Under the pieces are notes generated by a model. It did no database searches, had not been told where the DNA came from, and saw nothing but the letters and a program-made list of their open reading frames with translations. 64,000 bases of DNA from assembly GCA_027924025.1 (NCBI GenBank), contig AP026971.1, forward strand, positions 186,001 through 250,000, given 5' to 3'. The stretch comes from Comamonadaceae bacterium OS-4 (GTDB taxonomy: Bacteria; Pseudomonadota; Gammaproteobacteria; Burkholderiales; Burkholderiaceae_C). Below are positions 17,917 through 27,586 of the stretch, in pieces (the stretch's first letter is position 1; the number at the start of each line of letters is the position of its first letter). The position numbers were made by a program, and so were the translations under genes.

Positions 17917-18405
17917 TCACTCAGGTAAATACTTGCCAAAATCTTGCGGTAGCAAAGGCTTCAAGCCTTTGAGGACCATGCCGGTCATTTGCGGGCCGGT
18001 GGCTTCTGTCCACCAGACACTGGTGTGCAGCGGCGTCATGCCCACCACCACGGTCACCGCCAACAGCAGCAGCACACCGCGCACCAGTCCAAAACCCGCC
18101 CCCAGCATGCGGTCTGCCGGGCGCAAGCCCACCGCTGCCACCAATTTCTTGAGCAGAAAGGCCACCAAGCCTCCCGCAAAAATAGACGCCACAAAAACAA
18201 TCACAAAGCCAGCGGCATAGCGGATCGGCTCGCCGGCCCCAGACATCGACAGGTGCGCCGCCACATCGGGCGCAAACCACTGCGCCAACACAAACGCAGC
18301 AGCCCAACTCAGGACCGACAGCACCTCAAACACCAAGCCGCGCCAAGCGCCAACGACCAGCGAGACCAACAACACAGCCAGGAAAATCCAGTCCACAGTG
18401 GGCAT
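17917..18405 (-). CDS. cvpA: CvpA-family membrane protein
   Basis: A 162-residue inner-membrane protein with four hydrophobic segments (for example WIFLAVLLVSLVVGAWRGLVFEVLSVL and the helix containing AAGFVIVFVASIFAGGLVAFLL). CvpA was named for colicin V production and is linked to bile and envelope stress tolerance. Its molecular role is not settled. It stands ten bases before purF in the expected operon. Sequence and length are ordinary. Confidence 0.92.
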   Translation of the reverse strand: MPTVDWIFLAVLLVSLVVGAWRGLVFEVLSVLSWAAAFVLAQWFAPDVAAHLSMSGAGEPIRYAAGFVIVFVASIFAGGLVAFLLKKLVAAVGLRPADRMLGAGFGLVRGVLLLLAVTVVVGMTPLHTSVWWTEATGPQMTGMVLKGLKPLLPQDFGKYLPE

Positions 18406-18417
18406 GGCGGGCTCGCT

Positions 18418-19254
18418 TTACAGCTCCAGAATGGCTGCAGGCAGGTTCAACTTTTTGAGCTTGTCGGCGGCTTTTTGCGCATCTGCCTTGCTGGCAAACG
18501 GGCCAATGCGCACACGGGTGCGCTGGCTCTCTTTAGCGCCCACCACCTGGGTATAGGTTTTAAAGCCGGCTTTTTCGACCTTGGAACGAGCTTCCTGCAA
18601 CTTGGCGGTCTCGTTATAGGCGCCCACTTGCACCACAAAACGGCCGGTGTCCGCTGCGGGCTTCTTGTCGCTCGGTTTTTCGGTTGCTTTCACGTCGCTA
18701 GGCGCCTTGCCATCCAACAAGGCTTGAGCCTTGGCAGCCTCGGCAGCAGCTTTGTCAGCGGGCTTGTCCGCTGTTTTTTCGGCGGGTTTGGCCACTGGCT
18801 TGGGTTCGGCTTTAGGCTCGGGCTTTGGCTCTGGTTTTGCCTCAGCCTTGGGCTCTGGCTTCGCAGCAGGTGGCTTGGGCTCGGGTTTGGGCTCCGGCTT
18901 GGCGACGGCCACCTTGGTCTCGGCCGCCTTGGGAGCCGGGGTGATGGCCGCTGGCGCTGCAGGCTCCTCGCGCTCTTCGATCACCACACCGCTGGACTGG
19001 GTGGCAGCGGGTACCGGCGGAGCACCGAGTGGGCGGACTTTGCCTTTGTCTGGAATCTCGATCGGAATGTCTACGGCAATCGGGCGCGGTTGGCTATCAA
19101 ACAGCAACGGGAAACCGACTACGCCGATCAGCACCAACACGGCAGCACCCACCAGACGGTGGCGTGCGCGCTTGCGCATGGCCTCTACGCTCTCTGACGC
19201 GGTGGGTGGGGTGGGCTGCTCGTCGCCACCTTTGCGAAACTTAAAAAAGGCCAT
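18418..19254 (-). CDS. dedD: SPOR-domain cell-division protein (DedD-like)
   Basis: A 278-residue protein with a short cytoplasmic N-terminus, one membrane helix near residues 32-50 (LVGAAVLVLIGVVGFPLLF), a long Pro/Lys/Glu/Ala repeat linker (about 105-195), and a C-terminal SPOR domain (GRFVVQVGAYNETAKLQEA to the end). SPOR domains bind denuded peptidoglycan at the septum. The linker repeats of the type PEPKPEAKPEPK explain the low-complexity stretch. Its place between folC and cvpA is the standard betaproteobacterial order. Confidence 0.9.
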   Translation of the reverse strand: MAFFKFRKGGDEQPTPPTASESVEAMRKRARHRLVGAAVLVLIGVVGFPLLFDSQPRPIAVDIPIEIPDKGKVRPLGAPPVPAATQSSGVVIEEREEPAAPAAITPAPKAAETKVAVAKPEPKPEPKPPAAKPEPKAEAKPEPKPEPKAEPKPVAKPAEKTADKPADKAAAEAAKAQALLDGKAPSDVKATEKPSDKKPAADTGRFVVQVGAYNETAKLQEARSKVEKAGFKTYTQVVGAKESQRTRVRIGPFASKADAQKAADKLKKLNLPAAILEL

Positions 19255-19265
19255 GAGTGGAAGAC

Positions 19266-20362
19266 TTAAGGGTTCAGATGTTTGGCTTGCAGGCGCGGTG
19301 TGCCCTGTTGCAGAACGCCGCCCACGGTGTAGAACGACCCAAAGACCACGATTCTATCAGCGGGGTCTGCCGCGGCTATGGCCGCGTCCAGCGCCTGCAT
19401 GGGGTCGGCATGGACGGTGGCTGATGCATCTTTGCGGGTGTTTTGGGCTTGCCACTGGGCCTGCAGGCTGGCACCACTGGCGGCGCGCGGGCTGGGCAGG
19501 TCGGTGAAATACCAGCGGTCGATCATAGGGCCGACCTTGGCCAGCATGGGCGCCAGGTCTTTATCGGCCATGGCGCCAAAAATGGCGTGGGTGGTGGGGA
19601 AGAAGCCCATCGCATCGAGGTTGGCCGCCAGCGCCGCCACCGAGTGCGGGTTGTGCGCCACGTCCAACACCAGGCTGGGCTGGCCGGGAATGATCTGAAA
19701 GCGCCCGGGCAGCTCCACAAAAGCCATTCCGTTGCGAACCGCCTGCGCGGTGACCGGCAGGCGCTCGCGCATGGCGGTCAGTGCCGCCAGCACGCCGGAG
19801 GCGTTGACCAGCTGGTTGGCGCCGCGCAGCGCCGGGTATGCCAAGCCGCTGTAGCGTCGCCCGCGCCCGGCCCAGCCCCACTGCTGCTTGTCGCCGGACA
19901 CATTGAAATCCGTGCCCACCTGCCACAGGTCTGCGCCGATCTCCAGCGCGCGGTCCAGGACGCTTTGTGGCGGCACTGGGTCACTGACGATGACGGGGCG
20001 GCCGGTGCGCATGATGCCGGCCTTCTCGCGGCCAATGGACTCGCGGTCAGGGCCCAGCAGTTCCATGTGGTCCAGGTCGATGCTGGTGATGATCGCGCAG
20101 TCGGTGTCGATGATGTTGACCGCGTCCAGCCGCCCGCCCAGGCCCACTTCCAGAATGACAGCATCCAAGCCTTCCTGGGACAGCGCCCACAGAATGGCCA
20201 GCGTGGTGAATTCAAAGTAGGTGAGCGCGATTTCAGTGCCTTGTTGGCACCTGGCGCCCTCCACCTCTGCGAAGGCTGCTACAAATTTAGTAGCAGGCGC
20301 CGCCTCGCCCAGCAAACGCATGCGCTCTTCAAAGTGCACCAAGTGGGGCGAGGTGTACACGC
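19266..20362 (-). pseudogene. folC: Folylpolyglutamate synthase, 5' part removed
   Basis: About 365 C-terminal codons of FolC, the ATP-dependent ligase that makes dihydrofolate and adds glutamates to folates. YTSPHLVHFEERMRL, SIDLDHMELLGPDRESIGREKAGI and the C-terminal domain with VLDVAHNPHSVAALAANLD are clear. The N-terminal P-loop (GTNGKGS) is missing because the gene is cut at 20362/20363 by the left end of the second 4,223-bp repeat. The short reading that continues upstream belongs to the Tn3 transposase fragment. Without the ATP loop it should be inactive. Confidence 0.92.
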
Positions 20363-22455
20363 CACAAATGCTGCTCAGGCTCGCCCGCAAAGTCGAATGG
20401 AAAAGCGAGCTACGACTGACAGAGTGGTATCAAACACGGCGCAATAAAACAGACACCCTCATTCGCGCGTTTCGGGACTCGCTGGTGGTTCACGGATCAG
20501 ACGTTGATCCAATGGAAAAGGTGTCACGGGCGCAGGCGCTGTTTGCGGCACAGGGCGGTCACCGTTCACTCGTGCAAAGCTGCGACGAACACCTGCAGCA
20601 TGAGAAGCAAAACTGGCGCCCATTTGCACGGGCTATGTTTGCGCCATTGCGAAGCGCTTTGGTACAGCTGGTCGAGATTTTGCCGTTGCAAAGTACGGCT
20701 GACTCCGATGGATTGCTCTGCTTGGCCAAGGCACTAAAAAGTGATGCATCGCAGAGTGACTATTTGAGCATTGCTGGTGTGGCGCCCAATACTTTGCCGC
20801 GCGAATGGCATGCCCTCGTTCATGACCATGCCAGCGACACACGAGTTTACAACCGACGCCAATTGGAGGTCGTTGCCATTCTTGAACTGGCAAATGCGAT
20901 CAAGGCGGGGGAAGTATTCGTGAGCGGATCGTTGAACTTTGATAGATTCTGGGATCGCTTGCCATGCGAAGCGGCTGACTTTACCGCAGTCGCGGCATAC
21001 GCCACGTCACGTGGATGGACCGATGGCGCGGACGGGCTGGTCCGCGCAGTCAAAAGAGCGCTTGACCAAAAAGCTCACTTCCTGGATACCGCCGTGGGCA
21101 CCGGCCATCAGGCATACCTTCAGCGAGGAAGACATGGGCGGCCAGTCGTAAGTCGACTTCGGGCAGTGGGTACACCCGCAACTGCTGTGGACCTTGAAAG
21201 CCAGATCATGGCGCACATGCCCGAGCGAGCGGTGTTGGAGGCCATCTCAAATACAGAGCACTGGGCACAATGGGGACGGCACTTCGGGCTGCCATCCCGG
21301 CTAGGTCCCCAGATTAAAGACCCCAGACATCGCTACGTGCTCACGACCTTTGCCTATGGCTGCGGACTCGGGCCTACCGAAGCTGCGCGACATCTCGGCG
21401 GAACGGTCTCGGCAGATCAACTGACGTTTGCCGATCGTCGCCATGTTGACATTGCAGACCTGCGCGCCGCCTCGGCGGATTTGATCAATCTGTATGCCAA
21501 ATTCGAATTACCGCAACAATGGGGGACTGGGCAATCCGCCGCCGCTGATGGCACCCATTTCGAAACGTACGAAGACAACCTGCTTGCGGAACATCACATC
21601 CGATACGGCAAGACTGGTGGTATCGCCTACCGTCACGTGGCGGACAATTACATCGCGCTGTTCAGCCGATTCATCGCTTGCGGGACCTTTGAGGCAACGC
21701 ACATTCTGGATGCGCTACTTCAAAATCTCTCCGATGTGCAGCCCAGCCGCGTGCATGCTGATACACATGGCCAGTCCGCAGCCGTCTTCGGTCTGGCTTA
21801 TCTGCTCGGAATTGAGCTGATGCCGCGTATCCGGCGCTGGCACGCGTTGAATCTATATCGGCCTGACAGTGGCAACAAGTATTCCAGGATCAACTCGCTA
21901 TTTTCTGGCACAGTCAACTGGGCGCTTATTCATGAGCACTATCCCCAGTTCATGCAGCTCGCGCTAGCAATCCAAAGCGGTACGCTCGCACCTTCTGCAG
22001 TTTTGGCGAGAGTCAATAGCTACAGCACAAAAAACCGATTCGCCATGGCTTTGAGAGAGCTCGGCCAGGCGGTTCGAACTACGTACTTGCTGGAATGGGT
22101 CATGGATGAATCCTTGCGCCGTACGGTCCACAAGGGAACGACCAAGGTTGAGAGGCATCACAAATTTGCCAAGCACTTGGCGTTCGGTGCAGGTGGACAC
22201 CTCCGGTCAAACAATCCAGCTGATCAAGAAAAAGCCATCGTCTACAACGAGCTTGTGACCAATGCTGTGGCGTTGCAAAACGTGGTGGATCAGACTCAGG
22301 CCCTTCACGCAATGAAGTCGAAGGGCATCAACGTCCGGGCGGCCGATCTGGCATTCCTAAGTCCATATGCCACTAGCAACCTCAAGCGATTTGGTGACTA
22401 TCCAACTGACCTACAGCCAGAGTCAATGCCGACTTGCACAACCCTCCCGCTATAG
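20363..22455 (+). pseudogene. tnpA: Tn3-family transposase fragment, second copy
   Basis: The last 697 codons of the transposase described at 11044-13662, identical in sequence. The open frame continues leftwards into the reverse strand of folC to give a chimeric reading from 20221, but only the part from 20363 is transposase. The catalytic residues are present and the DNA-binding N-terminus is missing. Confidence 0.88.
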
Positions 22456-22522
22456 GGAATTGATCTGAGTGGCCGAATTTGCACGAATCTTACCGGCGGG
22501 CCGAGACGGCCATGCTGGCCGG

Positions 22523-22729
22523 GGCCACGGCAAGATCCTGGGCGGCGGCATGGTCGGCACGCACGCAGGCGACATGATTGGCGAGATCGCCTTGGCCATC
22601 GAGATGGGCGCCGACGCAGTGGACATCGGCAAGACCATCCATCCGCATCCAACCCTTGGCGAATCCATTGGCATGGCGGCGGAAGTGGCGCATGGCAGCT
22701 GCACGGATGTGCCGCCTGCGCGCAAGTAA
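22523..22729 (+). pseudogene. lpd: lpd 3' fragment, second copy
   Basis: Identical to 13730-13936: the last 68 codons of a dihydrolipoamide dehydrogenase with the HPHPTLGE active-site segment. It was carried within the duplicated block. Confidence 0.85.
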
Positions 22730-22752
22730 GTCCGCAGCCAAGCTACCCTGCC

Positions 22753-22782
22753 AAGGCCCGAACTGGCGACGGTTCGGGCCTT
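22753..22782 (+). terminator. Terminator hairpin after lpd', second copy
   Basis: Identical to the 11-bp-stem hairpin at 13960-13989. Confidence 0.7.
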
Positions 22783-22814
22783 GTGCTTTGCGTACCCAAA
22801 CAATCGCCGCAGAA

Positions 22815-22834
22815 TACTGTGCATTTGTACAGTA
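22815..22834 (+). promoter_or_regulatory. LexA (SOS) box, second copy
   Basis: Identical TACTGT-8 nt-ACAGTA palindrome ending three bases before the second ISCR transposase start. Confidence 0.7.
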
Positions 22835-22837
22835 TTC

Positions 22838-24394
22838 ATGTCAGCCACTTCCAAGCCCAAGCTCTACAACCCACGCCACCCCGAACGCACGCTGCTCTAC
22901 CAAACGGTAGCCGAGCACTACGAGACCTGGCTAGAGTTGGCCAGCGCGGGTCAGTTCGACGGCCAGTGCGACCACCACACCCCCAAGCCCTTCGTGCGCA
23001 AAGCGTTTGCCAAGTATCTGGAGTGCGGCATCTTTGCCCATGGCTTTGCCCGCGCTCGCTGCGGCGACTGTGGGCACGACTACTTTGTAGCCTTCTCCTG
23101 CAAAGGCCGGGGAGTCTGCCCCTCGTGCACCACCCGGCGCATGGTGGAGACAGCAGCGCACCTGAACGATCACGTATTCCCCCGCCTGCCGGTGCGCCAG
23201 TGGGTGCTGTCGGTTCCCAAGCGGCTTCGTTACTTCATGCAGCGCGACGGGCCAGTGCTCAATATGGTGCTGCGCATCTTCCTGCGGGTGATTGCGCAAA
23301 GCCTGCAGGCGCACTGCATTGGCGCGGCCAATGCAGACAAGGCAAGCCTGCACATCGGCGCAGTTGCCTTCATCCACAGGTTCGGCTCCAGCCTGAACGA
23401 ACACGTCCACTTCCACGTCTGTGTGGTGGACGGGGTGTTTGAGGAGGTGGCAGGCGAGGGCAGCGCTGATGCCGCAATGCAAGTCTCTGCGTCAGGTGTC
23501 GTATTCCACCCTGCCACCGGCATCGATGCGACACCCGTGGCACAAGTGCAGACCACACTGCAAAAACGTATCCTGCGCGCCTTTGTGGGCCGTGGGCTGC
23601 TGGAGAACTTCGAGGCAAAAGAGATGCTGGGGTACAAACACAGCGGTTTCTCGGTGGATGCCGGGGTGTGCATTGAATCCCACGACCGTCCAGGCCTTGA
23701 GCGGCTCTTGCGCTATTGCGCCCGCCCACCCTTTGCGATGGACAGGCTGCGCAAAGAGGGTGCTGAGCTGGTGTACCGCTGCGGCAAGCAGCGCAGCGAA
23801 CCCACCAGCGACAAGCGCGGTGCCAAGGTTGATGAGCTGCACCTCACACCGCTGGAGCTGATCGACCGCATCGCCGCGCTGGTGCCACCGCCACGCACCC
23901 ACCGGCACCGCTACTTTGGTGTGCTGGCACCAAACTCGCCGCTGAGAGCGGCGGTAACGGCGCTGGCCCAGCCTGCTGCGTCGCAACCAGCCACGGTGGA
24001 GACTGCACAACCTGGCGCGGGCGTACCTGGGGTGGCGGCGCCGGGCAACGCGGCCACACCCACACCCGAACCTGAAGCACGCCCGAAGCGAGCGGCGCAT
24101 TACTTGTGGGCGGTGCTGATTGCCCGCATCTACGAGGCATTTCCGCTGCTGTGCCCCATGTGCGGTGGGCAGATGCGCATCATTGCCTTCATCACCCACA
24201 GCGCCGAAATCCGCCACATCCTGAACCACATCGGGGTGGAGTCTGCCCCCCCGCACATCACCCCGGCACGCGGGCCACCGCTGTGGGAGGGCTGCGACGC
24301 GCCGGTGGATGATGGTGCGCAAGGCGAGCCGGATTGGGATCTGGCAGCTCAACCCGCACCCGATTACGAGGTAGACCAGCGCGTCAATTGGTGA
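22838..24394 (+). CDS. ISCR/IS91-family transposase, second copy
   Basis: An identical 518-residue copy of the transposase at 14045-15601, with the same zinc-binding cysteines, H-x-H motif and C-terminal LLCPMCGG motif. Both copies appear intact, so both could act. Two intact rolling-circle transposases in direct orientation also give homologous recombination a way to excise the purF segment between them. Confidence 0.9.
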   Translation: MSATSKPKLYNPRHPERTLLYQTVAEHYETWLELASAGQFDGQCDHHTPKPFVRKAFAKYLECGIFAHGFARARCGDCGHDYFVAFSCKGRGVCPSCTTRRMVETAAHLNDHVFPRLPVRQWVLSVPKRLRYFMQRDGPVLNMVLRIFLRVIAQSLQAHCIGAANADKASLHIGAVAFIHRFGSSLNEHVHFHVCVVDGVFEEVAGEGSADAAMQVSASGVVFHPATGIDATPVAQVQTTLQKRILRAFVGRGLLENFEAKEMLGYKHSGFSVDAGVCIESHDRPGLERLLRYCARPPFAMDRLRKEGAELVYRCGKQRSEPTSDKRGAKVDELHLTPLELIDRIAALVPPPRTHRHRYFGVLAPNSPLRAAVTALAQPAASQPATVETAQPGAGVPGVAAPGNAATPTPEPEARPKRAAHYLWAVLIARIYEAFPLLCPMCGGQMRIIAFITHSAEIRHILNHIGVESAPPHITPARGPPLWEGCDAPVDDGAQGEPDWDLAAQPAPDYEVDQRVNW

Positions 24395-24585
24395 CCCAGT
24401 GAAGCGGCGGTATCCATCGCTGCGGGGAAGCAGCTGCGCGCGCGCCAGGCCCAAATGCATACTGCCTCCCAAGCTCTTGCCATTGAGCGGCAAGCGAGCG
24501 CTCAACCTTCCTTGGCCGAACGTGTTTCGAGGCCCAAAACTCGTGCCATACTTGGCCTCATGCGGTTGAATTTCCTATCCGTCCG

Positions 24586-25281
24586 GTTAAGGGTTATGAC
24601 GTCATCGTGTTTGAAGAGGCGTTTGAAAACTCGTGCCGCGAACAGTTGATGAACGATCTGCGCGCTGAATACCCATACCAAACACGTGTTGTCGATATTA
24701 GGAGCAACCTTCTGGAAGATGGCGGCGTGATTGCAGTGAGCCGTCACCCTATTGCGGTTGAAGATCAACGCGTATTCCCCAACTGCAATGGTTATATCTG
24801 TTTGTCCAATCGTGGTTTTGTGTATCTGGAAGTGATCAAAAAGGGCGTGCCCTACCACGTCGTTGGCGTTCACACCCAGGCATTTAACAGCGATACAGAC
24901 CGCGCCGTGCGTTTGAACCAAATTGGCCAGATGAGCACATTTATTGATACGCTGAACATCCCCAGCAATGAGGCCGTTGTGTACGCAGGTGATATGAATG
25001 TGGATAAATATTCAACACCCACCGACTTCAGCCAGATGCTGAATTTGCTGCACGCTGATGCACCAGCCTATAGTGGCCATCCATTTACCTACGACCCGCA
25101 GACCAATAGTTATGCGGTAGATACACAAGAGTATTTGGACTATGTGTTGCTAGACAAGCGCTTTCGCCCTGCCACGAGCAACGGCAATACGGTCCGTATT
25201 TACCGTAGCCTGAGCCCAGCAGTCTGGTTAGGCCATGATTTGTCTGACCACTATGCGGTTGCTGGACATCTGCGCTTTTGA
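24586..25281 (+). pseudogene. Sphingomyelinase-type phosphodiesterase, 5' part removed
   Basis: About 231 C-terminal codons of an endonuclease/exonuclease/phosphatase-fold protein resembling bacterial sphingomyelinase C. Recognisable parts are VIVFEEAFENSCREQLMNDL, GGVIAVSRHPI, VVGVHTQAF, VVYAGDMNVDKYST (Asp and Asn of the metal site) and the final LSDHYAVAGHLRF with the catalytic Asp-His. The signal peptide and first metal ligand are missing, because the gene starts exactly at the end of the duplicated ISCR block. It is less GC-rich than its neighbours, which suggests a different origin. Confidence 0.85.
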
Positions 25282-25750
25282 GGATGCTCTGATCCACTCA
25301 TATTGAATTGGCAAATTGGCTCCGGGCGTCTTCAAAGGCCACGGGGCGCCGCCATCGACACCGCCGTATGTCAGGGGCTGCGACCCCTGTACCGGGCGAT
25401 TCAACAGATTACCGGGTATCCGAAGCTACATTGAGGGTAAAATTGGCCACCAGCCCTCGTGGAATGTGCGCAAGCAGCTATCAAAACCATAGTGAATTTG
25501 CAGTTTGAACAGGCAGCCGCGGGCCGAGTCGGATTTAGCCTATCCGCGCAACCGATTGAGCTCGTCCAATTAATCTCGCCGAATGCCATGTTGGCGGTCT
25601 CGACAAGGCTATAAACGGGTGTACAGAATTCCAAACAGGACGCCCCATACCAGTCGTTCATTGGCGCAATTTGAAGCTGGAGAACGAGTGTTAATTCCGA
25701 GAATCGTTGGGCAATTTAACTCGCCAACGCGGGCATCGAATTCCGGTTAC
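25282..25750. other. Non-coding or unrecognised 469-bp stretch
   Basis: I see no gene with a recognisable product, no tRNA and no clear transposon end here. Short open readings on both strands lack start signals and family resemblance. Confidence 0.5.
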
Positions 25751-25963
25751 TCAGTCGAAATCACGTCTATTTGCTTCACGAAGGCGAGATAGATAGCGCT
25801 CGACTTCCGTAAGGACTTCGTCTCTTGCAGGTGACGGCATCTCGGTCACCAAGTCAGTCAACGCCAAGGAGACTGTCACCAACGAATCTCGCATATTGCC
25901 CAACGCATCAGCCAGCTTGTGAAGTTGATCACTTTGCTGAGGCTTGGAAGGATCGCTCTCCAT
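25751..25963 (-). CDS. Small hypothetical protein after a chemotaxis receptor gene
   Basis: A 70-residue helical protein (QSDQLHKLADALGNMRDSLV, then EVLTEVERYLSRLREANRRDF) that starts 32 bases after the receptor stop. No signal peptide or catalytic motif is visible. The heptad-like spacing suggests a short coiled coil. The ATG at 25963 is preferred; a longer reading from 26011 would overlap the receptor gene. Function is unknown, and the location suggests co-transcription with the receptor. Confidence 0.5.
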   Translation of the reverse strand: MESDPSKPQQSDQLHKLADALGNMRDSLVTVSLALTDLVTEMPSPARDEVLTEVERYLSRLREANRRDFD

Positions 25964-25995
25964 GGTGGTCCTTAGGTACTTCCTGGATAACCTTG

Positions 25996-27443
25996 TTAAA
26001 AGGTTTCCCATTCATCATCGCCTCCAGCGGGAGTCGCCTTCTTTGCGGTAGCCACTGCTGGCTTCGGTAAGGACGCTGGTTTTGAAGCAACTGGTCTAAC
26101 TGGAGCAGGTTTGTAGGTGGTCGATGCCGCTTGTTTACGGTGATCAGTTCCTGTGAATGGTTTGGTGTTGGGTGTGTTGGACCGTACCGCTGTTGCTGTG
26201 TGTGACCCCGCATCCAATTTAAATGACGAAACGACCTGTACCAAATCCTGCGCCTGATTTTGGAGGCTACTTGCGGCGGCTGCCATTTCTTCAACCAGTG
26301 CGGCATTTTGCTGGGTAGCTTGGTCAATCAGGCGGACCGCATCGCCCACTTGTGTCACACCCTCGCTTTGCTCAGTACTGGCTGCACTGATTTCTCCCAT
26401 GATGTCTGTCACACGGCGAATACTGTCTACCACTTCGGTCATGGTGGAACCGGCTTGGTCTACGAGTGCGCTGCCGTGTTCCACACGCTCTACGCTGGCG
26501 TTGATGAGACTCTTGATTTCTTTAGCCGCCTCCGCACTTCGTCCGGCCAGCGACCGCACTTCACTCGCCACCACAGCAAAACCACGACCTTGTTCACCAG
26601 CACGGGCGGCTTCCACGGCGGCATTAAGCGCCAGAATGTTGGTTTGAAAGGCGATACCGTCAATTACGCTAATGATGTCGGAGATTTTGCGGCTGGCCTC
26701 ATTAATGCCTTTCATGGTGTCTACCACTTGGTTGACGACGACGCCACCTTGTACCGCTACGGAGGATGCACTTTGTGCAAGCTGGTTGGCTTGTTTCGCA
26801 CTGTCGGCGTTTTGTCTGACAGTGGAGTTCAACTGTTCCAGGGATGCGGTTGTCTCTTCCAACGAACTGGCTTGCTGCTCGGTACGGGCAGACAGGTCGT
26901 TGTTGCCTTGGGCGATTTCGGAGCTGGCGGTAGCAACGCTTTCAGAACCGCTGCGCACGTTGGCAACCAGACGTGCCAGATTGGTCTGCATTTCATGAAG
27001 TGACTGCATCATCGAAGCGCATTCGTCGGTGCCCGCTACATCAATGTGCACTGCGAGATTGCCCTCGGCAACCTGCTTGGCCACGCCGACAGCTTTATCC
27101 ATGGAGGCAACGATCTGGCGGCTCAACAGCACACCTCCAGCAACTCCTATCGCGGCCACTACCAACATAACTACGAGACTCAGTGTTTTATTAAAGTCCG
27201 CAGAGGCGGTGGCCGATTGTGAAATTTTGGCCTCTTCGGCAGCAAGCACCTTCATGAGGCGTTCAAGCTCATTGGTCGCATCACGGTCTTTGCCGCGGGC
27301 GGCTTTGTCTCCCGCAGTGGGGTCAAAGTTAGCGGCCTTAAAGGCTTCAAATGCAGTGTGATAAGCACTCTCTGCGTTTGCAATCATGCCTAACAGTTTT
27401 TGGGCCGCTACTTTATTCTCACCATCTGGAAGCATCTCCACTA
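25996..27443 (-). pseudogene. Methyl-accepting chemotaxis protein, N-terminus removed by IS1071
   Basis: The final 482 codons of a chemoreceptor. They include part of the ligand-binding helical bundle, the second membrane helix ([20 protein letters not shown]), a HAMP domain, and the signalling domain with the highly conserved hairpin [21 protein letters not shown] Pro/Lys-rich tail ends in DEWETF, the docking pentapeptide type bound by CheR/CheB. The first membrane helix and start codon are lost at the IS1071 boundary (27443/27444). Without the first helix, sensing and correct insertion are unlikely. Confidence 0.9.
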
Positions 27444-27553
27444 GGGGTCTCCTCGTTTTCAGTGCAATAAGTGACGGTACGAAAAGCTAGCACTGGCGCG
27501 GAGGTGGTGTTGGTAGATCGTTGATTTCATTGACTTTCCTGTTCACTTTCAAA
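27444..27553 (+). repeat. IS1071 copy 1, left inverted repeat
   Basis: The first 110 bases of the element; they match the reverse complement of 30538-30647 with a few mismatches. Confidence 0.9.
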
Positions 27554-27586
27554 TCTGCGATTCGTGGCGTCAAACCGTGGTCGGTT

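Larger units (their letters stand above)
20363..24585. repeat. 4,223-bp perfect direct repeat, copy 2
   Basis: Second copy of 11570-15792. It is flanked by truncated folC on the left and a truncated sphingomyelinase-like gene on the right. The flanks of the two copies do not match each other, so no target duplication is seen. Confidence 0.9.

Noticed and set aside
20221..22455. A single 744-residue protein joining folC-antisense sequence to a transposase
   Set aside because: The first 48 residues are the reverse strand of truncated folC. Only the part from 20363 is transposase, so this is a junction artefact.
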